Positions 37,520-46,377 of a DNA stretch of 64,000 nucleotides are shown in pieces (the first letter of the stretch is position 1; each line of letters begins with the position of its first letter). The stretch lies in NCBI GenBank assembly GCA_046757465.1, contig JBHHYH010000001.1:70285-134284 (forward strand), written 5' to 3'. This DNA comes from Scalindua_A sp046757465. Its GTDB lineage: Bacteria > Planctomycetota > Brocadiia > Brocadiales > Scalinduaceae. Below the pieces are notes generated by a model. That model was given only the letters and a program-made list of their open reading frames with translations, made no database searches and had not been told where the DNA came from. The translations under genes were made by a program, and so were the position numbers.

Positions 37520-38629
37520 GAAACCTTTCCAGTAGTTCTGAATTATTTCGTATGAAGCAAAACATCTTCTAACAAACTCCACATGCCAGTATTGTCCAAC
37601 CTTTTTCTGGCTGATTAGTTCAGCATCTACTTTGCATTTACGGAAGTGTTCAAATAATTTAGTGATATTTTGCTTTTTGTTGAATCTTACATTAAAGCGT
37701 TCTACAATCATTTCACCTTTTACCGCTTTCTCTGCACTTTCAAAAAGGGGGAGTAGCAGGGCTTCACCTGTTTTCTCAAGAAATGTCTTATCTAAAGGGA
37801 AATTGTGTTCCAAAAGATAAATAATTGTTCTTAATATTCTGTGTGTAAAGAACTCTGCCGGAGTTTCTATCATTACAGAAGAAGTTACTTTTATGTCCCT
37901 GAGACATGAATCTACTGTAACGTATTTTAGTGTTTTCTCTGCTGGATTCGCCGGTTTAAATACAAACCCCTCACAGCCTTTCTCATTCAGTTCCTTAATA
38001 TTTTCTATTAACTTTTTGGTATCAGAAAGGGTATATTTACCAAAGCGAGTTACTGTTGGGATCTCATATTTATCGAATAACTCATACTTTTTTTCTACAG
38101 GAACCTGTTGATCAGTATTCTTAATTTTTATATCAAACGTAAAGAAATTGACATCCTCAGTAACATACGGAGGTGATTCTATATTATACGGGTTCTCAGG
38201 ACCAGCTATTTCGCCACAAATAATTAGATCTGGATTTTCACCGAAAAATTTTTCAGTGTTAAAAAAATCCTCCAATCTATCTGTACTGAACGGACAAACA
38301 TAACCTCCTCTAGTAAAAGCCAGCACTTGATCCCTTACTTTCGCAACTCTCACATTGTAGCCGTCCACTTTCTCCTCTACATAAAATGGACTGGCAAATG
38401 TCAACTTAATACCATTCTCTAATTGCAGAATTCTTGCTATACGTGGAAAAGCGAAGATGATTTCTGAATCAGTTATGACACACCCTTTTTCCAGGTTTCC
38501 CACTTTTTTAACTACTCTATAGAAGGCAACTCCCTCAAACCCGTCAGGCACTACGTTATGGTTTTCTAAAGCTTCACCCCACATCTTTTCCGTTATATTA
38601 ACCTTTGAAAGAGTTTCTAATATACCCAT
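37505..38629 (-). CDS. ATP-dependent RNA ligase, Pab1020/Rnl3 family
   Basis: About 374 residues from ATG 38629; an upstream in-frame TTG is at 38638. The adenylation motif is EEKVDGYNVRV, with the Lys near residue 87. Downstream nucleotidyltransferase motifs are LIICGEIAGPENPY, NFFTFDIKI, EGFVFKPANP and KYVTVD. The C-terminal helical region (DKTFLEKTGEALLLPLFESAEK) is typical of the archaeal Pab1020 dimeric ligases. These circularise or seal RNA with 5'-phosphate and 3'-OH ends. Its 3' end overlaps that of the HARP gene. Confidence 0.88.
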   Translation of the reverse strand: MGILETLSKVNITEKMWGEALENHNVVPDGFEGVAFYRVVKKVGNLEKGCVITDSEIIFAFPRIARILQLENGIKLTFASPFYVEEKVDGYNVRVAKVRDQVLAFTRGGYVCPFSTDRLEDFFNTEKFFGENPDLIICGEIAGPENPYNIESPPYVTEDVNFFTFDIKIKNTDQQVPVEKKYELFDKYEIPTVTRFGKYTLSDTKKLIENIKELNEKGCEGFVFKPANPAEKTLKYVTVDSCLRDIKVTSSVMIETPAEFFTHRILRTIIYLLEHNFPLDKTFLEKTGEALLLPLFESAEKAVKGEMIVERFNVRFNKKQNITKLFEHFRKCKVDAELISQKKVGQYWHVEFVRRCFASYEIIQNYWKGFSHFD

Positions 38630-38719
38630 GATTTCCAATAAATTGTAAATATAAAAGAATATTTTAATATATAGATGTTATATTATATTGAAAGTCCATA
38701 AGATTCAAATTTTTTAATA

Positions 38720-38748
38720 TTGACACCTCTATGAACTAAAAGTATAAT
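38720..38748 (+). promoter_or_regulatory. Perfect consensus sigma-70 promoter
   Basis: TTGACA at 38720-38725, a 17-bp spacer, and TATAAT at 38743-38748: both hexamers match the consensus completely. The next gene on this strand starts 275 bp downstream at 39024. The promoter therefore drives either a long leader or a short separate RNA ending near 38880. Confidence 0.65.
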
Positions 38749-38848
38749 TTTGGGATGCCTTTCCTAATTATAATGCCCTTAAAATGACATATATATAAGT
38801 TGTTTTTCAAGGTACAAATCATATTTCCCTGTCACCAATAAAATAAAT

Positions 38849-38879
38849 CAGCCTTTCTTTCGGCTGTTACTCTTTTTTT
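38849..38879 (+). terminator. Possible terminator of a short leader RNA
   Basis: CAGCC at 38849-38853 and GGCTG at 38862-38866 form a 5-bp stem, followed a few bases later by a seven-T run. It is weaker than a textbook terminator because the stem is short and the T run is offset. With the promoter at 38720 it would define an RNA of about 120 bases. Confidence 0.35.
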
Positions 38880-39023
38880 ATCATACTCTTAAAATAATCA
38901 TGAAAATAACAATTAATATCAGAAATTCTACACCACATCAAAAACAATTATAGCTTATTACGAGACAAAATTATTATCTAGCGATACATGGGCTAATTTA
39001 TTCAATTAAGGGAGAAATACAGT

Positions 39024-40493
39024 ATGTACATTGTCTTCGGTTGTGGTTCAACCGGAAATACAGTTGTTGATGCCTTAGACAAAGCTGGAAAAGAAATGTT
39101 AATAGTAGATAAGGATGAAAAGGCATTATCAAAATGGAAAGATCAACACCTTAATGTAATGGTATCAGACATAGGCTCTTTTAATTTAAACTCTTCTTTT
39201 TGTAAAGATGCTAATGTATTTGTAATCCTTACTGGAGATTTAAAGAGTAATTTGTTACTGGTAAAAAAATTAAAAAAGAAATTGCCAGACAAATTTATTC
39301 TTGTCAGGGCCTCTGATCAAGATGAGGCAGATAATTTAAAAGCGAATGGAGCTGACATGATATTGCAAACAGGTAAGGTTTTGGCCCAAACAATATTGCC
39401 AGAACTTGAAGCTGTTGAAATGAAGCAATCTGCATTTACATTAATTGACATTATTAAGGAATCAAACAACAAAGAATTAACAATATTTTTACAGGACAAC
39501 CCGGATCCTGATGCAATAGCTTCTGGACTTACACTTAAACATATAAGTAAGTTTTGTGATGTAGAAAGCAAAATCTATTATGGGGGTAGTATCAGTCACC
39601 AGAAAAATAAAACATTGATAAATCTGTTGAACATAGATCTGATAAATACAAAAACAAAAGAAGAGGCAATGGAAATAGCAAAGTCTGCTGGTAAGGTTGC
39701 ATTGATAGAGGCATCAATCCCATCCAAAAATAATATTTTACCTACAGAGGTAATACCTAATTTGATATTTGACCATCACCAAGTAGATATGGGTGCAGTT
39801 AAGGGAGATTTTATTGATATTCAACCCAGGTTAGGTGCCACATCTACAATAATGACTAAATATATTCGTCAGTTAAATATAAAATTGAATCCTCAACTTG
39901 CAACGGCATTATTATATGGTATTAGAACAGATACGAATGGATTTACCAGAAATACAACATCTGATGATTTAAACGCTGCGTCATATCTCTCACCCCTAGT
40001 TGATGTAAGTGTCTTAAACCAGTTAGAATCTCCACCAATGAGTTCGGAAACTCTTGATATTATTGGAAGGGCAATACGAAACAGGGAAATTAGGGGATCA
40101 TACCTTGCATCATTCGTAGAATTTATCAGTGAAAGAGATGCCTTGCCACAGGCAGCAGAAATGATGTTGCAATTGGAAGGCGTAAATACCGTTCTCATCT
40201 TTGGAATTAATGAGGATAAAGTTCAATTGTCTGCGAGAAGTAGAGATACAAGAGTTAATTTAGGAACACTTATGCAAAGTGCATTTGGCAAGTTGAATAC
40301 AGGGGGTCATGCTACTATGGCTGCTGGAACAATTAACCTTGGGATACTTGGTGATGCAAACGACAGAACGTCTCTCCTAAAAGTAACTTCTGATGCCGTT
40401 AGAAAAAAATTCTTCTCTGCAGTTGGCGCTGAGTTTGAAAAGGAGACACTACCCACGATTGAAGAAGAAAAGAATAATTCTACTCAAACATAA
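39024..40493 (+). CDS. RCK/TrkA-N domain fused to DHH-DHHA1 phosphoesterase
   Basis: 489 residues. Residues 1-135 are a Rossmann RCK-N/TrkA-N domain (YIVFGCGSTGNTVVDAL, LIVDKDEKAL). From about 145 a DHH phosphoesterase follows, with NPDPDAIASGL, the DHH motif in LIFDHHQVD and GIRTDTNGFTRNT. A DHHA1 domain ends the protein (QLSARSRDTRVNLG, LNTGGHATMAAG). Such proteins exist in archaea and some bacteria. The DHH part could hydrolyse a cyclic dinucleotide or short oligonucleotide, the RCK part may bind nucleotide. No potassium channel gene is adjacent. Confidence 0.85.
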   Translation: MYIVFGCGSTGNTVVDALDKAGKEMLIVDKDEKALSKWKDQHLNVMVSDIGSFNLNSSFCKDANVFVILTGDLKSNLLLVKKLKKKLPDKFILVRASDQDEADNLKANGADMILQTGKVLAQTILPELEAVEMKQSAFTLIDIIKESNNKELTIFLQDNPDPDAIASGLTLKHISKFCDVESKIYYGGSISHQKNKTLINLLNIDLINTKTKEEAMEIAKSAGKVALIEASIPSKNNILPTEVIPNLIFDHHQVDMGAVKGDFIDIQPRLGATSTIMTKYIRQLNIKLNPQLATALLYGIRTDTNGFTRNTTSDDLNAASYLSPLVDVSVLNQLESPPMSSETLDIIGRAIRNREIRGSYLASFVEFISERDALPQAAEMMLQLEGVNTVLIFGINEDKVQLSARSRDTRVNLGTLMQSAFGKLNTGGHATMAAGTINLGILGDANDRTSLLKVTSDAVRKKFFSAVGAEFEKETLPTIEEEKNNSTQT

Positions 40494-40535
40494 AACTAAG
40501 CATTAAAACAATAAATTCAACTGCTATAAGACACT

Positions 40536-40964
40536 TTAGAAATCATCATCTTTCTTCCAATCCGTCGAGTGATAGCCAGAATAAAAATGGATTTGGCCGG
40601 CCTCAAACTTTTGTTCGAATCTTTTCTTTAATCGTTTTTTCAACCACCCTCTAAATCTTGGAATCATAACGAGAAAACCAACTATATCCGTTATTAGTCC
40701 GGGCGTGATTAACAATGCACCAGCAATCAAAATAAATAAACCATCAAGAAGACCTTCTGTTGGAATAATCCCATTTTGCAGATCCATTCTTATATGTTTG
40801 TAAATACTTAAACCCTGGCTTTTGGCAAGTAGGCCTCCCATTATGCCGGTTATAAATACAATCGCTATGGTTGGAAAGGCCCCCAAATACTTTCCTACCT
40901 GTATCAAAAGATACAACTCTGTCAACGGGACAACCGTAAACAACAAAATGAAACGAACAAGCAT
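40536..40964 (-). CDS. FxsA family membrane protein
   Basis: The start is placed at ATG 40964, preceded by GAGAGGGAATAAT; the frame extends to 40994. It has four hydrophobic segments (LVRFILLFTVVPLTELYLLI, then TIAIVFITGIMGGLLA, LLDGLFILIAGALLITPGLITDIVGFLVMIP). The GAxLLxPGxxTDxxGxxLxxP pattern and the basic tail are those of FxsA, whose E. coli member eases phage exclusion when overproduced. Cellular role unclear. Confidence 0.88.
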   Translation of the reverse strand: MLVRFILLFTVVPLTELYLLIQVGKYLGAFPTIAIVFITGIMGGLLAKSQGLSIYKHIRMDLQNGIIPTEGLLDGLFILIAGALLITPGLITDIVGFLVMIPRFRGWLKKRLKKRFEQKFEAGQIHFYSGYHSTDWKKDDDF

Positions 40965-41053
40965 ATTATTCCCTCTCTTTAACCCTAAAATCAACGTTTC
41001 CGTCTATAAATAACAGTGCAGAAATCCATTAAGCAACATTATGAATGTACTTA

Positions 41054-41375
41054 GTATCTGTTGCGGAAAGATCAAATGCGCAAAAGTGTCATTTTTACCC
41101 GCCAATCTTGAGACTGTGTCATAATAAAGGAAATGCCTATTTTGTCATTCTGAACTTGATTCAGAATCTAATGATTTCAATAGGTTAGCGACCTAAGAGA
41201 TCCCGAAACAAGTTCGGGATGATATTATAACACAGCCTCCTTTATGGCGGGCTGAATAGATCCTAAACTAAATTCAGGACCTTCGGTTTCAGAATCTATA
41301 TATATCATATACCAATATGTTAGGAGATCCTGAAGCAAGTTCAGGATGACAATATAGTCTTGCCGCAACAGATAC
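41054..41375. mobile_element. MITE-like element, copy 2 (same TIR, 6-bp TSD)
   Basis: GTATCTGTTGCGGAA at 41054-41068 and a nearly exact reverse complement ending at 41375 bound 322 bp. Both are flanked by the direct repeat TACTTA (41048-41053 and 41376-41381). The outer sequences match copy 1 at 34458. The interior differs, with several GAATCT and TTCAGGAT-type palindromic segments. No transposase frame. It occupies most of the 41014-41522 gap. Confidence 0.82.
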
Positions 41376-41522
41376 TACTTAAAAAAAGCTTGACTTAAAG
41401 TTTCTACATTACATAAGATAATTGGGCAATGGCCAAACATCATTTGGCAGAAGCCAAACATAATTACACAATAACTGATTCGGGATTTAGATTAATAACT
41501 TCTAATCAATAATACTTGAACG

Positions 41523-42983
41523 ATGGTGAACTTTGTAAGCAAAACAAAAGAGAAGGTCGTAATCAAGGAGATCGATTCGAATATCAACTTGTTGAAGATT
41601 TTTCATTATTCTCATACTCATTCAGAAAGTTTCTTCCTTGATAGTGCCCTCAAAAATCAGAAAACAGGAAGATACTCATTTATAGGCTATAATCCCTTTC
41701 TTACAATTATGTCAAAAGGCAAGAACATACTGATACAGGATCGTCAAGGCATTACCAAAAAGAGAGGAAATCCTTTTGGCGAATTAAGAAATCTTTTGAG
41801 TCGCTTCCGCCTGGACAATAATTCTGAGCCTATCCCGTTTACGTGTGGCGCTGTTGGGTACTTTGCTTACGACCTATGCCATTTCATAGAAAAACTGCCC
41901 AATACAACAATTGATGACATTGAATTCCCGTCAATGTACTTTAATTTTTATGACACAATTATCGGTTTCGACCATGTTGAAAATAAGTGTTATATAGTGT
42001 CGGTTAATTGTAGTCCGTATTCCAGGAAAAGTACAGAGGAAAGAATTGAAGAGATATCAAGAATTATTAACCATAGATTGAGTATACATCATGAAGAAAA
42101 GGCAAGGATTAGGCAAAACAGGACAAGGCGAAAGATAATAAGTAATTTTTCTAAGGAAGACTACTTAAGAGCTGTCGAGCGCGCAAAGCAATATATACAA
42201 GCGGGTGATATTTACCAGGTAAATCTTTCACAGAGATTTCAAACTCAGGTAGAAATACCACCGTATGAGCTATATATAAGATTAAGAAAAATAAACCCGG
42301 CGCCATTTTCATGTTATTTGAAGCTTGATAATAAATACGTAATTAGTTCATCTCCAGAAAGATTCTTGTCAGTACGAAATATATCACCTGGTGCTGAGAA
42401 ATACAAAAACACGTTGATACGAAAGGTGCAAACAAGACCGATCAAGGGTACTCGGCCTAGATGCAATCATGAAGACGTAAATATGAAAATGAAGAAGGAT
42501 TTACTTTCAAGTAAGAAAGACGATGCTGAATTAGCAATGATTGTAGACCTGGAACGTAATGACCTGGGACGAGTGTGCAATTATAATACAATTAGGGTGA
42601 CAGAGAAAAAGGAACTGGAAGAACATCCCACTGTTTATCATCTCGTCGCTACCGTCGAAGGAGAGCTTCATTCACAATATGACACGATTGACTTAATTAA
42701 GGCTACATTTCCGGGAGGTTCGATAACTGGTGCCCCTAAAATCAGAGCTATGCAGGTTATTGATGAACTGGAACCTACCAGACGGAATGTGTACACAGGC
42801 GCAATTGGGTATATAGGTTTTAATGAAAATATTGATCTTAACATTGCTATCAGGACGTTCCTGGTAAAAGATGACCATGTATACTTCCAGGTTGGTGGAG
42901 GGATAGTGGCTGATTCCAATCCAGAGGAAGAATATGAAGAGACATTACATAAGGCTAAGGCATTGATAGAGACACTAGAGTAG
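41523..42983 (+). CDS. pabB: Aminodeoxychorismate synthase component I
   Basis: 486 residues of the chorismate-binding TrpE/PabB family. The segment TRPIKGTRPR, with the PIKGT lysine, favours PabB over TrpE, which has an Ala there. Other motifs: AGDIYQVNLSQRF, SSSPERFLS, AELAMIVDLERNDLGRVC, PGGSITGAPK and QVGGGIVADSNPEEEYEET. It converts chorismate to 4-amino-4-deoxychorismate for folate synthesis, with a glutaminase partner not seen here. A pabC-like gene follows after 318 bp. Confidence 0.88.
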   Translation: MVNFVSKTKEKVVIKEIDSNINLLKIFHYSHTHSESFFLDSALKNQKTGRYSFIGYNPFLTIMSKGKNILIQDRQGITKKRGNPFGELRNLLSRFRLDNNSEPIPFTCGAVGYFAYDLCHFIEKLPNTTIDDIEFPSMYFNFYDTIIGFDHVENKCYIVSVNCSPYSRKSTEERIEEISRIINHRLSIHHEEKARIRQNRTRRKIISNFSKEDYLRAVERAKQYIQAGDIYQVNLSQRFQTQVEIPPYELYIRLRKINPAPFSCYLKLDNKYVISSSPERFLSVRNISPGAEKYKNTLIRKVQTRPIKGTRPRCNHEDVNMKMKKDLLSSKKDDAELAMIVDLERNDLGRVCNYNTIRVTEKKELEEHPTVYHLVATVEGELHSQYDTIDLIKATFPGGSITGAPKIRAMQVIDELEPTRRNVYTGAIGYIGFNENIDLNIAIRTFLVKDDHVYFQVGGGIVADSNPEEEYEETLHKAKALIETLE

Positions 42984-43053
42984 GAATTCTATAATTTCTT
43001 ATTTGAGTATAGATAAATACAGCATATCATAGCCGCAACCATAAATGAGTACG

Positions 43054-43220
43054 AAGAAACTCGAATATCGAATATCGAAAATCGAAACAAATCCGAATGA
43101 TTCAATCTCAAATAAACCAAACTACATACACAAACTGTAATTCGTAGTATGTTTTGGATTTTGAAAATTTGATTTTGTAATATTGTTTCGGATTTAGTGC
43201 TTCGGATTTCGAATTTATTT
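43054..43220. repeat. CGAATATCG / CGGATTTCG imperfect inverted-repeat region
   Basis: The pabB-pabC gap contains reiterated CGAATATCGAATATCGAAAATCGAAA at one end (summarised, 43060-43087) and CGGATTTAGTGCTTCGGATTTCGAA at the other (about 43189-43213), roughly complementary. Such TCGAA-rich inverted repeats are dispersed non-coding elements in many environmental bacterial genomes. The 318-bp gap has no gene. Confidence 0.45.
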
Positions 43221-43301
43221 TTAGCGAGTTACATAAGAATATTGCTAAAAAAGAACCAGATTTTACCAGTTTTCTGCACATTGCAATAATCATAGAATAA
43301 A

Positions 43302-44159
43302 GTGACGCAGGGTACCAATTACATCTTTCTAAATGGTAAGATAATTCCGGATATAGAGGGAAATATTTCGCCAGATGATAGAGGATTCCTATATGGTGAT
43401 GGTATTTTTGAAACACTCCGTTCATACAGTGGAACCCCTTTTAAACTTGCAGAACATTTAGAGCGTCTACATGCTTCAGCCAGGAAACTCAAAATTCCTT
43501 TTGAATATACGATAAAAGAATTAAGTAAGAACGTTAAAGAGTTACTTGAGATAAATAACATCCCGGATGCCTACATTAGAATTACGCTATCAAGGGGAAT
43601 AGGAAACAACGGGCTTGGAATTAATGATAATCTTGAATCAACACTGTTAATTCAAAGCAAGCCTTTTATGCCCTATGAAAAAGAATTGTATAAAAAAGGA
43701 ATGTCTCTAAATGTCTCAAGGGTCAGAAGAAGTACATCATGTCCAATATCCTGTCACAAGACGACCAATCTCCTAACGAGTATCTTACTGAAAGAAGAAG
43801 CAAAAGAAAAATCAGCCCATGAGGCAATTATCCTCAATACAGATGGGTATGTAGCTGAGTGTATAGTCAGCAATATCTTTATTGTGGACAGTAGGGAGGT
43901 TATGACTCCCTCACTCGATACGAATATCCTGCCGGGGATAACACGGAAGATTGTACTTGATATTTGTAAAAACAATAACATTTCAGTTAGTGAGGACCGT
44001 TTCAGGATAGAAACGTTAATAAAGGCAGATGAGGTGTTTATTACTAATTCGCTAATGGAAATAATGCCAATAGCTAAGGTTGAAGGTAGTAAGATAGGAA
44101 AAACTATACCGGGAGAGGTCACGCAGCAGCTTATTAGTGCTTATAAAGGCTTAATTTAA
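43302..44159 (+). CDS. pabC: Class IV aminotransferase, probably aminodeoxychorismate lyase
   Basis: 285 residues of the fold-type IV PLP family: NISPDDRGFLYGDGIFETLR near 25, the PLP lysine in ISCHKTTNLLTSIL near 155, and ECIVSNIFIV near 190. Proximity to pabB suggests PabC, which releases 4-aminobenzoate and pyruvate. A branched-chain aminotransferase or D-amino-acid transaminase role cannot be excluded from sequence alone. The start is GTG at 43302. A second family member sits at 49984-50850. Confidence 0.78.
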   Translation: MTQGTNYIFLNGKIIPDIEGNISPDDRGFLYGDGIFETLRSYSGTPFKLAEHLERLHASARKLKIPFEYTIKELSKNVKELLEINNIPDAYIRITLSRGIGNNGLGINDNLESTLLIQSKPFMPYEKELYKKGMSLNVSRVRRSTSCPISCHKTTNLLTSILLKEEAKEKSAHEAIILNTDGYVAECIVSNIFIVDSREVMTPSLDTNILPGITRKIVLDICKNNNISVSEDRFRIETLIKADEVFITNSLMEIMPIAKVEGSKIGKTIPGEVTQQLISAYKGLI

Positions 44160-44378
44160 ATCACTATAATGATACTGATAGTCTTGGGGGGATCTTGTCC
44201 TTTGCCAAAACAGTATTGAAACGAACAGCTAAATCAGATGGCACTTGAAATAAGTCAAATACTTTATAAAATTCGTTACTATACAGAAACTATACAATAA
44301 CTTGTTATACGCAACCGTGAGCAAAAGGCTCAATACAATGCTTACCAATGATCAAAAAAAATAAAATGGTGATGAAAA

Positions 44379-45296
44379 ATGAATAAAGATATAGGTTTAT
44401 TTCTGAATGGGCCTGGTGAGTGGTATCAAAATATATCCAAGAGTTTTCGTACACATCAAAAAACATGGATTCAACAAAGTCAAGTTCCGAGACAGCCATT
44501 TCTTGACCAACTAAAATCTCTAATCTCCAATAGAGGATATTTCTATGCATTTGGTTATGTCCAATCTCCGTATTCAAAAGTTATGTATCGTTTTAAAATA
44601 ATACAGATTATTCATGATATTAGAAGAATCTCTCCTCCTGATGAAACAGCACCACCTTTCTCTGATTATGATAGAACGCAGGGCGGATGTACTAATGGAC
44701 AATATACATATCCTATGTGGTTGAAGGTATCAGAAATTGAAGGTTTAGAAGGTGTAGATAAAAATCTATTTATTAATTTAAATAATGAACGCCCTATACA
44801 ATCTGTTCGGGGCAATCCAAACTATGTAGTAAGAATCCCACATGAATTAATAAATGAGCGTTCACTTAAAACAACAAACGGTGTTAATGAACGTATAATG
44901 ACTGAAGATTATAGCACCATTTCAATAACCCTTGAGAAAGATTTACAATATTTCATTACGCATAATATTGAGTCTATCGAAGAGGGATTAAAGATATATA
45001 AAAATGGTATAGAATTTCAAGTATCTATAGGAAGAATAGATTTGCTATGCACGGATAAAAATGATAATTTTGTTGTAATTGAATTAAAACCAGGAAAAAC
45101 AGGCATAGAAACGTATGGTCAAATTAAAAGTTATATAGCTGCTATAAAAAAAGAAATTGCAAGGGATAAACAAGTTAGAGGCTTAATAATTGCGCGAGAT
45201 TTTGATGATAAGCTTATATTAACGGCATGTTATGATTCTGATATAAAACTTCTATCGTACAGTGTGAAATTTGAATTTGTTGAGAGAAATAGGTAG
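44379..45296 (+). CDS. NucS-like PD-(D/E)XK endonuclease domain protein
   Basis: 305 residues. The C-terminal third shows the NucS/DUF91 catalytic pattern: EFQVSIGRIDLLCTDKNDN, FVVIELKPGKTG and IETYGQIKSYIAAI, giving the Asp, Glu-x-Lys and Gln residues near 225-262. The N-terminal part (FYAFGYVQSPYSKVMYRFKI) is a distinct domain of unknown type that resembles EVE/PUA-like modules. NucS cuts mismatched or branched DNA. This divergent form, next to an AbiV-like gene, could instead serve in defence. AT content is higher than in neighbouring metabolic genes. Confidence 0.7.
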   Translation: MNKDIGLFLNGPGEWYQNISKSFRTHQKTWIQQSQVPRQPFLDQLKSLISNRGYFYAFGYVQSPYSKVMYRFKIIQIIHDIRRISPPDETAPPFSDYDRTQGGCTNGQYTYPMWLKVSEIEGLEGVDKNLFINLNNERPIQSVRGNPNYVVRIPHELINERSLKTTNGVNERIMTEDYSTISITLEKDLQYFITHNIESIEEGLKIYKNGIEFQVSIGRIDLLCTDKNDNFVVIELKPGKTGIETYGQIKSYIAAIKKEIARDKQVRGLIIARDFDDKLILTACYDSDIKLLSYSVKFEFVERNR

Positions 45297-45395
45297 TGAA
45301 CAATACGAAGTGGATAGTAGGGTCAGCAACCGTTTATTAACATACAGCTTTATAACAAATAAATATTTGTTGTTTGACAAACAAGGTACACCAAT

Positions 45396-46274
45396 ATGGA
45401 AGTTAGAAAAATTAAAGATTTATCTCAACTTAATGATAACAATCTGTTTGAAGTAATAGCACAGGGTTTAAAGCTTATCTACGAAAACGCTAAATGTATC
45501 ATTAATGATTCAATATTTTTAAAACAAAATAAACGTAATCAAGGATCGGAAATCTTAGAAAATTTAGGAAATGAAGAAGCTGCTAAATTTTTAATCCTTT
45601 TAGATGCGATCCGTTGTGATCGTGAAAATAAAAATGATTTTATTCGGCAATTAGGATATTTTAATAACCATTTAGCTAGAAACATATATACCCATTATTG
45701 TGATACGAGTCCAGCCGACTTTCGTGAAGTCCGGGAAATTATCGAAAGGGCACGAGAGATGTATTATATTGATGGGCCAGAATGGAAAAATTGGGTTTTT
45801 CGAAATAGACACCTTTCTAAAAGAGAAAGTTGCATGTATGTTGATTATGTTAAAAGTGACAATAAACATCATTGGATTTCGCCTAATGATTCACCTAAAA
45901 AAGATGTGATATACGGTTCTCTTCATCATTCATTCATCTTTAATCTTATTAACGCATTACACACTACAGGTTGTACAAGTTCTGACGGTTTAAAGGTGAT
46001 AGCATCCAAATGGAGACCAATTGAAATAAAAGATAATATGTCTCGTGGTGAACTAGAAGATATAAACCGTGACATTTTAGAAGAATTATATAAACATGGT
46101 CTACTGCATAACATCAAAGAGGAATTTAATAATATATTAACAAGGTATTGGTTGTACCCATTATACCCGCTTGATTTAAGAGTGAAAGAGATAGACCTAA
46201 AAAAGATGCAATCTGAAGCAGATAAAGTATCAGAGGATTTCCTTGAGCGAGAACATATGCCAGAAAACTATTAG
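45396..46274 (+). CDS. AbiV-like (HEPN) abortive-infection family protein
   Basis: 292 residues. The N-terminal 70 residues follow the AbiV pattern of helical repeats (IAQGLKLIYENAKCIINDS, then SEILENLGNEEAAKFLILLD), including the acidic EE of the HEPN-like AbiV domain. A histidine-rich middle region (FNNHLARNIYTHYCD) follows and the C-terminal half is unassigned. AbiV of lactococci blocks phage late translation. The gene follows the NucS-like gene by 99 bp on the same strand. Function as defence is inference. Confidence 0.55.
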   Translation: MEVRKIKDLSQLNDNNLFEVIAQGLKLIYENAKCIINDSIFLKQNKRNQGSEILENLGNEEAAKFLILLDAIRCDRENKNDFIRQLGYFNNHLARNIYTHYCDTSPADFREVREIIERAREMYYIDGPEWKNWVFRNRHLSKRESCMYVDYVKSDNKHHWISPNDSPKKDVIYGSLHHSFIFNLINALHTTGCTSSDGLKVIASKWRPIEIKDNMSRGELEDINRDILEELYKHGLLHNIKEEFNNILTRYWLYPLYPLDLRVKEIDLKKMQSEADKVSEDFLEREHMPENY

Positions 46275-46377
46275 TAAATAGAGAAATATAGATTCACGCC
46301 TTGATTAGTGATTTATGCTCTTGACAAACAGAAGGTGACCCTATATTTGTTGTACATTTGTGGGTGAATATAAACGT

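Noticed and set aside
41523..42983. Anthranilate synthase component I (trpE) for the chorismate enzyme
   Set aside because: The PIKGT lysine and the downstream pabC-like gene favour PabB; no other trp gene is nearby.
45271..45456. Small frame bridging the NucS-like and AbiV-like genes
   Set aside because: It overlaps the ends of both genes, has no ribosome site, and the AbiV-like start is better supported.
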